Shown: positions 6,724 through 15,683 of the stretch, one piece after another
Numbering within the stretch: position 1 is the first letter of the stretch
Layout: each line of letters opens with the position of its first letter
Assembly (NCBI GenBank): GCA_021793395.1
Contig: JAJYSU010000025.1
Span: 1-32,095 of the forward strand
Reading direction: 5' to 3'
Length of the DNA stretch: 32,095 nt
From: Actinomycetes bacterium
Lineage (GTDB): Bacteria; Actinomycetota; Acidimicrobiia; Acidimicrobiales; RAAP-2
Made by a program: the position numbers and the translations under genes
The notes under the pieces: model-generated
Told to the model about the DNA's origin: nothing
The model's database searches: none
Seen by the model: only the letters and a program-made list of their open reading frames with translations

Positions 6724-7950
6724 TTACCAGTGCAGGAAGCGCCACGCGAGCGAGGACCCGGCAATGGCCGACGTCGTGCGCACCACGCTGCTCACCCGCT
6801 GATCGCCGAGGGAGAGAGTGGCGGTGCCGATCGTGCTGCCGGCGGCGAGTTGCGCGGGCACGCGTCCACGCAGGTGAAGCGCCACGTGAACCACCGACGC
6901 GCCGAGCGCCACGAGGTGCAGCGGCGCGACCGTGACCACGGGCACCACCTGGCCGTTCGACGCCTGGTAGTGAGCCACCGTGGACCCCGCCGCGAGGGAG
7001 ACCGGACGCAGGCTCTGCTCGAGGGTGGCAACGAGGTGGCGGGCGTCGAGCAACGCCGTGGGAATGGGCGTCACCCCCTGGGTCCCCAGAATCACGCCGA
7101 GCAGTTCGACGCGACCGGACCCGACGTGGTCGTGCGCCGCCACCACCAGGCAGCCCCCGCTCTGGGGCAGCCACCCCGTCTTCACGCCGTCGATGCCGTC
7201 GGTTCCCAGATCGGCGTTCACGTTGTAGACCACACCGGCGACGGGAAAGGTGGCCTGAGGCATCGCCACGATCCCCGCGAAGACCGGATTGCTCATCGCC
7301 ACCTGCGCCAAGCGCAGCTGGTCGCTGGCCGTGGACAGCGTGGCGGGATCGACGCCGCTCGTACCCGCGTAGGTGGTGTGACGCATGCCGAGCGCGTGAG
7401 CCAGCGCGTTCATCTGCAGCACGAACTCCTGGCTGGTGCCCGCGTCCCACGTCGCCAGGATTTGCATGATGTTGTCACCCGAGGGGATGAGCACCATCTC
7501 GAGGGCCTGCAGCTCACTGATGGTCTCCCCGGCCCGTATCGCCACGACCGAGTCGCCGCGCGCCTTCTCCAGCCGATACTGCGCGACGTCGGCCGGCGTC
7601 ACGACCAGTGAGGGACCGCTTTCGCCCAGCGTGAGTGGATGATCACGCAAAACTACGAGGGCCGACATGATCTTGGTGAGGCTGGCGATAGGCGTGGGCG
7701 TCTGGTCACTCGTCGCCGCCACCACCCCCAGACCACTCACCGCGACGGCCTCCTGGAGACCGCCGCGCGGGTTCACCGAGAGCGGTGATCCGGGTTGCAC
7801 CCACTGAGTCGCGATCGCGGGCACGAGTCCGGGTCGCGGCCCCGGCCGCCCCAATGCGGCGGCGACCCACACCACCACCAGGAGCACCACCACCCCCCCG
7901 ACGAGAATGCTGCGGTGAGTGGTCGGCGATGTCGAGGCGTGGTCAGCCAT
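6724..7950 (-). CDS. D-alanyl-D-alanine carboxypeptidase (S11, PBP5-like)
   Basis: This exported, N-terminally anchored protein (408 residues from ATG 7950) has a membrane helix at about 14-34, then the penicillin-binding peptidase domain. The catalytic motifs are SLTK (nucleophile Ser and Lys, at about 90-93), SGDN (about 157-160; the family motif is SxN, commonly SGN, so the Asn is shifted by one) and KTG (about 257-259). A C-terminal region of about 130 residues includes GSTVAHYQASNGQVVPV and resembles the beta-rich PBP5 C domain. The enzyme trims the terminal D-Ala from peptidoglycan pentapeptides. GTG at 7971 would add seven residues; I prefer ATG 7950 although its AAAGGA is 12 bases away. 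It follows the L,D-transpeptidase gene on the same strand by 96 bp. Confidence 0.9.
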   Translation of the reverse strand: MADHASTSPTTHRSILVGGVVVLLVVVWVAAALGRPGPRPGLVPAIATQWVQPGSPLSVNPRGGLQEAVAVSGLGVVAATSDQTPTPIASLTKIMSALVVLRDHPLTLGESGPSLVVTPADVAQYRLEKARGDSVVAIRAGETISELQALEMVLIPSGDNIMQILATWDAGTSQEFVLQMNALAHALGMRHTTYAGTSGVDPATLSTASDQLRLAQVAMSNPVFAGIVAMPQATFPVAGVVYNVNADLGTDGIDGVKTGWLPQSGGCLVVAAHDHVGSGRVELLGVILGTQGVTPIPTALLDARHLVATLEQSLRPVSLAAGSTVAHYQASNGQVVPVVTVAPLHLVALGASVVHVALHLRGRVPAQLAAGSTIGTATLSLGDQRVSSVVRTTSAIAGSSLAWRFLHW

Positions 7951-8046
7951 TGGTGCGTTGGTTCCTTTCACGTGAACGGAGATGGTGGGTGATTGTTCGA
8001 GGCGCGCCGCACGGCGCCGCGTGCACGGCTCGGGTCGGACGATCCG

Positions 8047-9213
8047 TCATGACGTCAGCGCCCTCGACGTCACCGTGACCGGCGTGCCGATCGGGTCGTA
8101 GCGAAACACCGTGGCGGCCATGGACAAGGGCACCTCGACGCACCCGTTGCTCTGAGGGAACCCGTAGGCGGCGCGAGGAAAGCCGTGCACGGCCACCGAG
8201 CCGTTGAAGTAGGCGACGTCCGGTACTCCGGGGTCGACGTAGCGGGTGCCGTTGGGGTTAGTGCCGCGCATGGTCGTCGACGCGAAGCGCAGGCGTACCG
8301 GCCACGTGCCGAGCGGCGTCGACGCCCCGGGCGCGCCGGTATTGACCAGGGTGGTCACGATCACGCGCCCGCCGCTCCAGACGTCAAGACGCTCGGGTCG
8401 AGCCTCCGACGCCACCAGATAGGTGAAGGGGACCGGGTCGGAACGGCGGCTCGCCACCGCCGCCAGCAGGGCGGACCAGACATTGGCTTCGGGTATCCCG
8501 TTGACGGGGAGCCGATTTTCCGCCTCGAAGGCCATCACCGCGCCCTGGTCCAGGGCGCTCCAGAAACCGGCGCGAAAGAGGACCCGCAGCTCGGGCGGCG
8601 TCGCGCGATAGCGCCAACCGAAGGCCCCCGCCTGGGGTGAGGGTGAGATAGACGACGCGACGGTCGGCTCGCTCGCCAACGCGTCGGCGGCGGTCGCGCC
8701 CGCGGGTACGAAGGACACCGGGAGGTAGCCCAACTCGGCTAGCAGTTGCTGGAGGCGAGTCACCGAGGCGAGAGCCACCGTGAAGCGAAGAGTCGTGGTT
8801 CGTTGGTGCTCGAGGGTGCCGCGCGTGGCCACCGGGATCGAGACCTCGTAGGTCGCCCCCGGCGCCAGGAAGGCGCGCGGGTGAAACACCACCGTGGTGG
8901 TCGAGCGCCACGTCCAGCGCCCGGGTATCGACGGCGACAGGTGCGGCAACTGCGCCGCGCTCGTCAGGGGTTCACTGAGTCGCACGCGAATCGGCGTGTC
9001 CCACCCGACGTCGCTCGCCCCCGAGGGCGGCGAGGTCGACAGCACCCGCAGTGCCGTTTCACGGGAGGGCCGGGCGGGCCCGAGCGCGACGACGAGTACG
9101 ACACCTACCACTACCAGGGAAATCACTACCGTAGCGCTGCCGTAGCGGCGAGACCTCGAACGCGGGGACGCCACGTGGCGCGCCCGCCGATGTGCCCTCG
9201 TCGCGCCCGTCAC
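8047..9213 (-). CDS. L,D-transpeptidase (YkuD) with Ig-like domain
   Basis: With the GTG at 9213 the protein has 388 residues: an Arg-rich cytoplasmic start, a transmembrane helix (about 27-45), a bacterial Ig-like domain (about 57-150, with TSPPSGASDVGWDTPIRVRL), a linker containing a peptidoglycan-binding-like stretch (VTRLQQLLAELGYLP), and a C-terminal YkuD domain. The YkuD catalytic motif is complete: His343 in VHGFPRA and Cys358 in SNGCVEVP. The enzyme forms 3-3 cross-links in peptidoglycan or attaches proteins to it, and is inhibited by carbapenems in this family. An earlier in-frame GTG at 9282 would add 23 unlikely residues and run into the lysR promoter. It is divergent from lysR and precedes the carboxypeptidase that makes its tetrapeptide donor. 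Confidence 0.92.
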   Translation of the reverse strand: MTGATRAHRRARHVASPRSRSRRYGSATVVISLVVVGVVLVVALGPARPSRETALRVLSTSPPSGASDVGWDTPIRVRLSEPLTSAAQLPHLSPSIPGRWTWRSTTTVVFHPRAFLAPGATYEVSIPVATRGTLEHQRTTTLRFTVALASVTRLQQLLAELGYLPVSFVPAGATAADALASEPTVASSISPSPQAGAFGWRYRATPPELRVLFRAGFWSALDQGAVMAFEAENRLPVNGIPEANVWSALLAAVASRRSDPVPFTYLVASEARPERLDVWSGGRVIVTTLVNTGAPGASTPLGTWPVRLRFASTTMRGTNPNGTRYVDPGVPDVAYFNGSVAVHGFPRAAYGFPQSNGCVEVPLSMAATVFRYDPIGTPVTVTSRALTS

Positions 9214-9284
9214 CGCGCCATCGTAGAGAGCACCATTTCCCCTAGTCCAATACGCAAATACGTGGATTAAGATAAGGATCACTT

Positions 9285-10187
9285 ATGGATCTGCGCCGTC
9301 TCTCGATCTTCCTCGAAGTCATCGACCAGGGAAGCTTCACCGCGGCGGCCGACGTCATCGGCTGCTCGCAACCCGCGGTCTCCCAGGCGATGCACGAGCT
9401 TGAGCGAGAACTCGGCACGCCTCTCTTCCACCGTATCGGTCGGCGGATCCGGCCCACACCCGCCGGCGTGGCCCTCGTAGGGCCCGCCCGACGGCTGCGC
9501 CACGACGTCGAACTGGGCCGCGCGGCGGTGCGCGCCGTGGCGGGGCTGGAGGAGGGGCGGCTTGACCTCGCCTGCCTGCCGACGCTGGCCGCCGCGCCCC
9601 TGGCTCCGCTCGTCGGGCGATTCCACCAGTCGTACCCCCGACTCGTCGTCACCCTGGCGGCACCCGAGGACACCGATGAACTCCTCGATCTGGTGCGCAC
9701 CGGACGAGCGGAGATCGGCATCGTCGACAATGTTCCCGCCACGGATCTGGTCACGCAAGCGATGGGCCGTCAGGACTTCCTGGTGGTCTCCCCCCCGGGC
9801 TCGTCCCCCGAGTCCACGCTCACCCTCGAGGACATCAGCGCCCGCTCCTTCGTGGCGTCCCCGCGCGGAACATCGTCGCGCCGTCTCCTCGACGACGCTC
9901 TCGCGAGCGTCGGGGTCACCGCCCGCGTGGGTGTGGAGGCCATCCAGCGAGAGGCGCTGCTACCTCTGATACTCGCCGGCGCCGGCACGGGACTCCTGCC
10001 GCGACCCCTCGCCGAGCACGCGGCTCTGCTGGGCTGCACCGTGGCGACACTGTCGCCCCCCATCTACCGCGAGTTCTCGCTGGTCCACCGCGACGGCCCG
10101 CTGACCCCCGCCGCGCAGGTCTTCACCGCGCTCGCGCGCGAGTCGGTCGACGACGAACGCCGCGTCACTAGCCTGAGTTCCTCGTGA
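9285..10187 (+). CDS. LysR-family transcriptional regulator
   Basis: The 300-residue protein starts with MDLRRLSIFLEVIDQGSF, and the winged helix-turn-helix SFTAAADVIGCSQPAVSQAM (17-36) is typical. A periplasmic-binding-like effector domain (about 90-290) follows, with AEIGIVDN and the GAGTGLLP turn near residue 248. The start ATG has TAAGGA (9273-9278) six bases upstream. It is divergent from the L,D-transpeptidase gene across 71 bp, and its last codons overlap the ABC-F start by 4 bp (GTGA), so it is probably co-transcribed with that ATPase. Either neighbour could be a target; the inducer is unknown. Confidence 0.93.
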   Translation: MDLRRLSIFLEVIDQGSFTAAADVIGCSQPAVSQAMHELERELGTPLFHRIGRRIRPTPAGVALVGPARRLRHDVELGRAAVRAVAGLEEGRLDLACLPTLAAAPLAPLVGRFHQSYPRLVVTLAAPEDTDELLDLVRTGRAEIGIVDNVPATDLVTQAMGRQDFLVVSPPGSSPESTLTLEDISARSFVASPRGTSSRRLLDDALASVGVTARVGVEAIQREALLPLILAGAGTGLLPRPLAEHAALLGCTVATLSPPIYREFSLVHRDGPLTPAAQVFTALARESVDDERRVTSLSSS

Positions 10188-11860
10188 GCATCCTCGTCGA
10201 CCTCCAGCGAGTTACCCTGCGCGGCACCGAACGACCCATCCTCGACTCCCTCTCCCTCGCGGTCGCCACCGGCGATCGCGTCGGCGTTGTCGGCATCAAT
10301 GGCGCCGGCAAGACGGCGCTCCTGTCCATCATCGCGGGCTCACTTCGTCCCCACGAGGGCGACGTGCGCCGGGGCCGCGACGTGCGCGTCGCCGCGCTGG
10401 TGCAGGATCCCACCCTGCCCGCCGGATCCGTTCGCCAGGCGCTGGGCGCCTCGTGGGAGGGTGACGCGGTACTCGATCGACTGGCCATGACGCCCCTCGC
10501 GGACCAGGACACCGCCACCCTGTCGGGCGGACAACGCAAGCGCGTCGCGCTCGCCCGCGTGCTCACCCAACCCTGCGACCTGCTGGTGCTCGACGAGCCC
10601 ACCAACCACCTGGACCTCGACGCCATCTCGTGGCTCGAGGAGCAGATCCTCGCCTTCCGTGGCGGTGTCGTCCTGGTGAGCCACGACCGCGCTCTCCTGG
10701 ATCGAGTCACGACGCGCATGGTCGAGATCGATCGCGGAGCGACGTACCTGCACGCCGGTGGCTACCAGAACCTCCTCGACGCCCAGGCGCAACGCGAGGC
10801 CCTCGAGGCCTCGACCGAACAGGTGCGACGCAATCTGGCGCGCACCGAACTCGCCTGGCTACGCCGCGGTGCGCGAGCTCGTTCCACCAAACCCCGCGCG
10901 CGCGTCGATGCCGCCCAGCGCCTCCTCGCGACGAGTGCGCCGGTCGCGGCGCGCGAGGGCGCCGCGGACTTCACCGTCGCCACGCCGCGTCTCGGCACCA
11001 GTGTGATTCGTGCCCACCACGTTCACGTCGCCTACAGTGACCGCACGCTCCTGCGCGACGTCACCGTCGAACTGGGACCCGGCGAACGGCTCGGCGTCGT
11101 GGGCCCCAACGGTGCCGGAAAGACCACCGTGCTCAACCTTCTGGCCGGGCACCTCGCTCCCACGTCGGGCACCGTCAAGCACGGTCCGACGGTGGTCGCC
11201 GCGACGCTCGCCCAGCGAGGAGGCGGCCTCGACGAACGAGCCACGGTCCAAGAGCTCGTGGCCGGTCCGCTCGGCTCGCCGGGATCACCCGATGACGTCG
11301 CCCTGATGCGACGATTCTGGTTCACCGGCGCACTTCCCCTGACGCGCGTCGGCGACCTCTCCGGCGGTGAACGGCGTCGCCTTGACCTGCTGATCACGCT
11401 GGCGCGCCGTCCCAACGTCTTATTCCTCGACGAGCCGACCAACGACCTCGACCTCGAGACCATTCGCCTCATCGAAGACTTCCTCGGGCGCTGGCCGGGC
11501 ACGCTCGTGGTCGCCTCGCACGACCGCACGTTTTTACGGCGCACGGTGGACCGCCTGATCGAGGTGCGCGACGGCCTGGTCGCCGACGTCCCCGGTGGCG
11601 TGGACGGATGGATCACCCGTTCCTCCAGCGCACCGCGCCGTGACGAGCAGCGCGACGAAGAGTCACCGGTGCCCCGCGGGCGCGCTCTGCGCGACGCCGA
11701 GAAGGCGATGACGAGCCTCGAGCGCCGGCGGCGGACCCTGAACGAACGCGTCCTGGGTGCCACCGACCACGTCGAACAGACGCGCCTCGGTCGCGAACTG
11801 GACGACGTGACGCGCCAACTGCGCGACGCCGAAGAGATCTGGCTGTCGCTGCTCGAATGA
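10184..11860 (+). CDS. ABC-F ATPase, Uup-like, with C-terminal coiled coil
   Basis: The 558-residue protein has two ABC domains and no membrane segment, as in ABC-F translation factors. Domain 1: Walker A GINGAGKT (37-44), signature LSGGQ (113-117), Walker B with DEPTNHLDL (137-145). Domain 2: Walker A GPNGAGKT (307-314), signature LSGGE (392-396), DEPTNDLDL (416-424). The inter-domain linker contains LAWLRRGARARSTKPRARV, a signature of the Uup branch, and the tail (about 490-558) is a charged coiled coil like the Uup C-terminal domain. Uup-type proteins act on ribosomes or DNA and affect fitness rather than a defined antibiotic resistance. It overlaps lysR by 4 bp and is followed at once by a hairpin. 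Confidence 0.93.
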   Translation: MSILVDLQRVTLRGTERPILDSLSLAVATGDRVGVVGINGAGKTALLSIIAGSLRPHEGDVRRGRDVRVAALVQDPTLPAGSVRQALGASWEGDAVLDRLAMTPLADQDTATLSGGQRKRVALARVLTQPCDLLVLDEPTNHLDLDAISWLEEQILAFRGGVVLVSHDRALLDRVTTRMVEIDRGATYLHAGGYQNLLDAQAQREALEASTEQVRRNLARTELAWLRRGARARSTKPRARVDAAQRLLATSAPVAAREGAADFTVATPRLGTSVIRAHHVHVAYSDRTLLRDVTVELGPGERLGVVGPNGAGKTTVLNLLAGHLAPTSGTVKHGPTVVAATLAQRGGGLDERATVQELVAGPLGSPGSPDDVALMRRFWFTGALPLTRVGDLSGGERRRLDLLITLARRPNVLFLDEPTNDLDLETIRLIEDFLGRWPGTLVVASHDRTFLRRTVDRLIEVRDGLVADVPGGVDGWITRSSSAPRRDEQRDEESPVPRGRALRDAEKAMTSLERRRRTLNERVLGATDHVEQTRLGRELDDVTRQLRDAEEIWLSLLE

Positions 11861-11861
11861 C

Positions 11862-11890
11862 GACCGGCACCGCACGCTACGGTGTCGGTC
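11862..11890 (+). terminator. Hairpin terminator after the ABC-F gene
   Basis: GACCGGCACCG (11862-11872) pairs with CGGTGTCGGTC (11880-11890) over 11 bp including one G:U pair, with a 7-nt loop. It begins one base after the ABC-F stop codon. There is no T-run, as is common for terminators in high-GC actinobacteria. Confidence 0.6.
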
Positions 11891-11959
11891 CAACGACCGC
11901 GAGCACTCGGGACCGCGCGAAACGGCGCCACATAGGTGATGAGTTCCATCAGGATTATC

Positions 11960-11965
11960 TACAAT
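11960..11965 (+). promoter_or_regulatory. -10 box for metY-metX
   Basis: TACAAT matches the -10 consensus at five of six positions, in an A/T-rich patch 43 bp before the metY ATG. It implies a start near 11972 and a leader of about 37 nt that includes GGAG-N6-CTCC (11977-11990). That leader is too short for a SAM riboswitch. I see no clear -35 box. Confidence 0.45.
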
Positions 11966-12008
11966 GACCAGGAGCAGGAGTCACGGCTCCACGACGACGG
12001 AGGCAGCG

Positions 12009-13307
12009 ATGGCCGAGTGGGGATTCGACACCCGACAGATACACGCGGGTGCGGCACCCGACCCGACGACGGGGTCGCGCGCTACGCCGATCTACCAGAC
12101 CACCAGCTTCGTCTTTCGTGACACGGATCACGCGGCCGCGCTCTTCGACCTGAGCGAGCCCGGCAACATCTACACCCGCATGATGAATCCCACCCAGGCC
12201 GTGGTGGAGGAACGGATCGCGTCCCTCGAGGGCGGAGTGGCCGCGCTCGCCGTGGCCTCGGGCCAGGCGGCGGAGACCGTGACCCTGCTGAACCTAGCCG
12301 AGAACGGCGGCCACGTGGTCGCCTCGTCCTCGCTCTACGGCGGCTCCTACAACCTGCTCCGCCACACACTGCCCAAACTCGGCATCGAGACCACCTTCGT
12401 CGACAACCCCGACGACCTCGACGCGTGGTCGGCCGCGGTGCGACCCACCACGCGCGTCGTCTACGGCGAAACGCTCGGTAATCCCCGAGGCGACGTACTC
12501 GACCTCGAAGGGATCGCCGCCGTGGCGCACCGGCACGGCGTTCCCTTCGTCGTCGACAACACCCTGGCCACTCCGTTCCTCTCGCGCCCGCTCGAGCACG
12601 GCGCGGACATCGTGATCCACTCGGCCACCAAATTTCTAGGGGGTCACGGCACGTCAATCGCCGGAGTGATCGTCGACGGCGGGTCTTTCGACTACGAGTC
12701 GAGCGGCCGTTTCGCGGGCTTTACCGAACCCGACCCCTCCTACCACGGACTCGTCTTCGCCGACCTCCCGGCCGCGCTCTTCCCCGCGCGATTCGTGCTG
12801 AAGGCGCGCCTGCAGTACTTGCGCGACACCGGACCGGCGCTGTCACCCTTCAACGCCTTCCTGCTCCTCCAGGGTCTGGAAACGCTGAGCCTGCGCATGG
12901 AGCGCCACGTGGCCAACGCCACCGCCGTGGCGCAGTGGCTCGAAGCCCGCGAGGACGTCGAGTGGGTCGCCTACGCGGGGCTCGCCTCGAGCCCGTGGCA
13001 CGAGCGCCAACGGCGCTACCTGCCGCGTGGTGCCGGAGCGATTATCTCCTTCGGGATCCGTGGCGGCGCGCCGGCCGGTCGACGCTTCATCGAGGGGCTC
13101 GAGCTCATCAGCCACCTCGCTAACGTCGGTGACGTGCGCAGCCTCGCCATCCACCCCGCGTCGACCACCCACTCCCAGTTGAGCGACGAGGAACGAGAGA
13201 CGTCGGGGGTGACCTCGGACCTCATCCGCCTCTCCATCGGTATCGAGTCGATCGATGACATCCTCGCCGACCTCGAGACGGGATTCACGGCCGCGCGCGC
13301 GGCGTGA
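12009..13307 (+). CDS. metY: O-acetylhomoserine sulfhydrylase (MetY)
   Basis: The 432-residue protein is a Cys/Met-metabolism PLP enzyme of MetY length. The PLP lysine is Lys208 in HSATKFLGGHG. Tyr55 and Arg57 of YTRMMNPT contact the cofactor phosphate from the neighbouring subunit, and SGQAAETVTLLNLA and DNTLATPF are typical. MetY joins O-acetylhomoserine and sulfide to give homocysteine. ATG 12009 is chosen because GGAGG (11999-12003) lies five bases upstream; an earlier in-frame ATG at 11964 has no site and sits on the -10 box. metX begins inside the stop codon (GTGA, 13304-13307), so enzyme and substrate supplier are coupled. Related cystathionine gamma-synthases are shorter, which supports MetY. 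Confidence 0.95.
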   Translation: MAEWGFDTRQIHAGAAPDPTTGSRATPIYQTTSFVFRDTDHAAALFDLSEPGNIYTRMMNPTQAVVEERIASLEGGVAALAVASGQAAETVTLLNLAENGGHVVASSSLYGGSYNLLRHTLPKLGIETTFVDNPDDLDAWSAAVRPTTRVVYGETLGNPRGDVLDLEGIAAVAHRHGVPFVVDNTLATPFLSRPLEHGADIVIHSATKFLGGHGTSIAGVIVDGGSFDYESSGRFAGFTEPDPSYHGLVFADLPAALFPARFVLKARLQYLRDTGPALSPFNAFLLLQGLETLSLRMERHVANATAVAQWLEAREDVEWVAYAGLASSPWHERQRRYLPRGAGAIISFGIRGGAPAGRRFIEGLELISHLANVGDVRSLAIHPASTTHSQLSDEERETSGVTSDLIRLSIGIESIDDILADLETGFTAARAA

Positions 13308-14413
13308 GCGATCCGTCCTTCTGGCGCGCGGGCGACGAGCCCGGGCGACGCCAGTTCGTCACGCTCGACCGAGAGGTGCGTCTCGAAGGAGGCGGGAGCC
13401 TGGCGTCGGTGACGATCGCGTACGAGACCTGGGGCGAGCTTGACGCGCGCGCGAGCAACGCCGTACTCGTGCTGCACGCGCTGACCGGCGACTCCCACGT
13501 GGCCGGACCGGTCGAAGCCGGTCACCCCTCCCCCGGGTGGTGGGACGGACTGGTCGGACCCGGCCGCGCCCTCGACACCGATCGCTACTTCATCGTGTGC
13601 CCCAACGTGCTCGGCGGCTGTCAGGGGTCTACCGGGCCCTCGAGTCTCGCCCCCGACGGACGTCCCTACGGATCGCGATTCCCGGTGGTGACCATCCGTG
13701 ACCAGGTCGCGGTGGAGACCGCCCTGGCCGACCACCTCGGCGTCGCTCGCTTCGCCGCCGTCGTGGGCGGTTCCATGGGGGGGATGCGCGCCCTGGAGTG
13801 GGTACTGGGCTACCCCGAGCGCGTCGCGCGCGCCGTCGTCGTCGCGGCGGGTGCCGCCGGGACCGCGGACCAGATCGCCCTGTGTTCGCTGCAAGTGCGC
13901 GCGATCCAGGCCGACCCCCACTACGCCAACGGTGACTACTACGGGGGTACGCCCCCGCGCGCCGGACTGGCGATCGCCCGCGGCATCGGCCAGTTCAGCT
14001 ACCGCACCTGGACCGAATTCGAAGAGCGCTTCGGCCGTGAGCCCCAGGACGATCGGGCCGTCCTCGACGGCGGCCGCTACGCCATCGAGTCCTACCTGCG
14101 CTACCAGGGAGAGAAGCTGGCGGCTCGCTTCGACGCCAACAGCTACGTCGTGCTGAGCGAGGCGATGAACCACCACGACGTCGGCCGCGGTCGCGGCGGC
14201 GTCGTCGCGGCGCTGAAGGGCGTACGCGTGCCGCTCACGATCGGGTCCGTGTCCTCGGATCGTCTCTACCCGCGCGAACTCCAAGAGGAGTTAGCGCGAC
14301 TCGCCGCGCGCGCCGCTCCGGTGCGCGTCATCACCTCGCCCGCCGGCCACGACGGCTTCCTCCTGGAACTCGATCAGGTCGGCACCCTCATCACCGACGC
14401 GCTGAACGACTAG
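13304..14413 (+). CDS. metX: Homoserine O-acyltransferase (MetX)
   Basis: The 369-residue alpha/beta-hydrolase-fold protein has all MetX landmarks: HALTGDSHVAGP, NVLGGCQGSTGP, nucleophile Ser157 in VVGGSMGGMRALEW, and Asp319 (SVSSDRLYP) and His349 (AGHDGFLLE) completing the triad. It acylates homoserine with acetyl-CoA (or succinyl-CoA in some MetX proteins) for homocysteine synthesis. Pairing with metY makes acetyl the more likely donor, but I cannot exclude the other from sequence alone. It starts with GTG inside the metY stop codon and ends with a TAG that overlaps the stop of the convergent Grx-TrxR gene. Confidence 0.95.
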   Translation: MSDPSFWRAGDEPGRRQFVTLDREVRLEGGGSLASVTIAYETWGELDARASNAVLVLHALTGDSHVAGPVEAGHPSPGWWDGLVGPGRALDTDRYFIVCPNVLGGCQGSTGPSSLAPDGRPYGSRFPVVTIRDQVAVETALADHLGVARFAAVVGGSMGGMRALEWVLGYPERVARAVVVAAGAAGTADQIALCSLQVRAIQADPHYANGDYYGGTPPRAGLAIARGIGQFSYRTWTEFEERFGREPQDDRAVLDGGRYAIESYLRYQGEKLAARFDANSYVVLSEAMNHHDVGRGRGGVVAALKGVRVPLTIGSVSSDRLYPRELQEELARLAARAAPVRVITSPAGHDGFLLELDQVGTLITDALND

Positions 14414-15624
14414 CGACCCGCACCCACGCGCTCCAGGTGATAGCGCATGGCCAGCGCGACGGCCGCCCCCTCGCCGACCGCCGACGCGAGCTGCTTGGTC
14501 GAGCCCCGGCGCACGTCGCCCGCGGCGTACACCCCGGGCATCGAAGTGAGGAACTGCTCGTCGGTGACGACGAATCCGTCCTCGTCCAGCGTCAGCGCGT
14601 CGCGCAGGAAGTCAGTATTGGGGTCCAGGCCAATGAAGACAAAAGCACCCTGAGCCTGGTGCGTACGCCGTTCACCACTGCGTCGATCCTCCAGCACCAC
14701 GCCGGTGAGTTTGCCGCCCTCTCCCTTGTCAAAGCCGACGACCGCGGTCGAGGTGAGCGTCGACATCGCCGGATTCTGCGCCACCTTGTCCTGAACCATT
14801 CGACTGGCAGTCAGGGCATCGGCGTACTCGACCACGCTGACGTGACGAGCGAACTGGGTGAGGAACAGACCCTCCTCTAACCCGCTGTTGCCGCCACCGA
14901 TGACGACCAGCTCGTCGGCGTCGCGGTAAAACGGGCCGTCGCAGGTCGCGCAGAAGTGGATGCCCGCGCCGATCAGCTCGGCCTCGCCGTCGGCTCCGGT
15001 GCGCCGATAGAGCGAACCCGTGGCCACCAACACCGCGCGAGCTCGGTAGTGCGCGCCGGTGGACGTGGTCACCGACGTCCACTCGTCGTCCTCGCGGGTG
15101 AGCTCGGTGACGCCGACGGCCTGGAGAATCTCGACGCCGTAGCGCTCGGCCTGGCGACGCATGCGATCCGCGAGCTCGTGTCCGGCGACGCCGTCGGGGA
15201 ATCCCGGATAGTTGTCGAGTCGCTCGGTGACCCCCGCCTGGCCCCCAACCGCCGACTTCTCGATGATCACGACGGACTCGTTTTCGCGCGCCGCGTAGAT
15301 CGCCGCGGTGAGCCCGGTGGGTCCCCCGCCAATCACGATCACGTCGTAGCTCGACGACGACGCGTGGCGGGCCAGCCCCAGCTTGTCGGCCAACTCGTCG
15401 TTGCCCGGCTCGGCGAGGTGCGTCCCGTCGGGGAAGATGATGGTGGGGATGGTCCGGCTACCGCCGTTGAGCTCCTGCACACGCTCGACGTACTCCGGGT
15501 GCGTCTCGAGGTCGATCCACTCGTAGGGCACGCGCTGTTCGCCGAGGAAGGTCTTGGCCCGCCGACAGTCGGGGCACCAGTTGGCGCCGATCACGATCAG
15601 GGGGGTGGTAGTCGGCGTCGTCAT
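14410..15624 (-). CDS. Glutaredoxin-thioredoxin reductase fusion (AhpF-like)
   Basis: From ATG 15624 (GGAG seven bases upstream) the protein has 404 residues. Residues 8-85 are a glutaredoxin/NrdH-like fold with NWCPDCRRAK (Cys17, Cys20) and cis-Pro60 in RTIPT. Residues 93-400 are a low-molecular-weight thioredoxin-reductase fold: FAD motif VIGGGPTGLTAA, redox pair CATC (Cys225, Cys228), nucleotide motif VIGGGNSGLEE (242-251), and C-terminal FAD motif VYAAGD. The NADPH-binding HRR-x3-R signature of thioredoxin reductases is replaced by E266-Y-A-x3-T, like the NADH-using AhpF. The likely role is NADH-driven reduction of its own glutaredoxin domain and then of a peroxidase or other thiol protein. 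It is divergent from a TetR gene. The partner is not in the window. Confidence 0.92.
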   Translation of the reverse strand: MTTPTTTPLIVIGANWCPDCRRAKTFLGEQRVPYEWIDLETHPEYVERVQELNGGSRTIPTIIFPDGTHLAEPGNDELADKLGLARHASSSSYDVIVIGGGPTGLTAAIYAARENESVVIIEKSAVGGQAGVTERLDNYPGFPDGVAGHELADRMRRQAERYGVEILQAVGVTELTREDDEWTSVTTSTGAHYRARAVLVATGSLYRRTGADGEAELIGAGIHFCATCDGPFYRDADELVVIGGGNSGLEEGLFLTQFARHVSVVEYADALTASRMVQDKVAQNPAMSTLTSTAVVGFDKGEGGKLTGVVLEDRRSGERRTHQAQGAFVFIGLDPNTDFLRDALTLDEDGFVVTDEQFLTSMPGVYAAGDVRRGSTKQLASAVGEGAAVALAMRYHLERVGAGR

Positions 15625-15683
15625 ACGCGTCTCCTCGCTCTCGTCCTCGCGGCGGCACTCGCGGGTCGCGGAGGTTCCTGCAC

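Noticed and set aside
11861..12008. SAM riboswitch before metY
   Set aside because: The likely transcript start (-10 box at 11960) leaves a leader of about 37 nt, and I see no SAM-I or SAM-IV core motifs.
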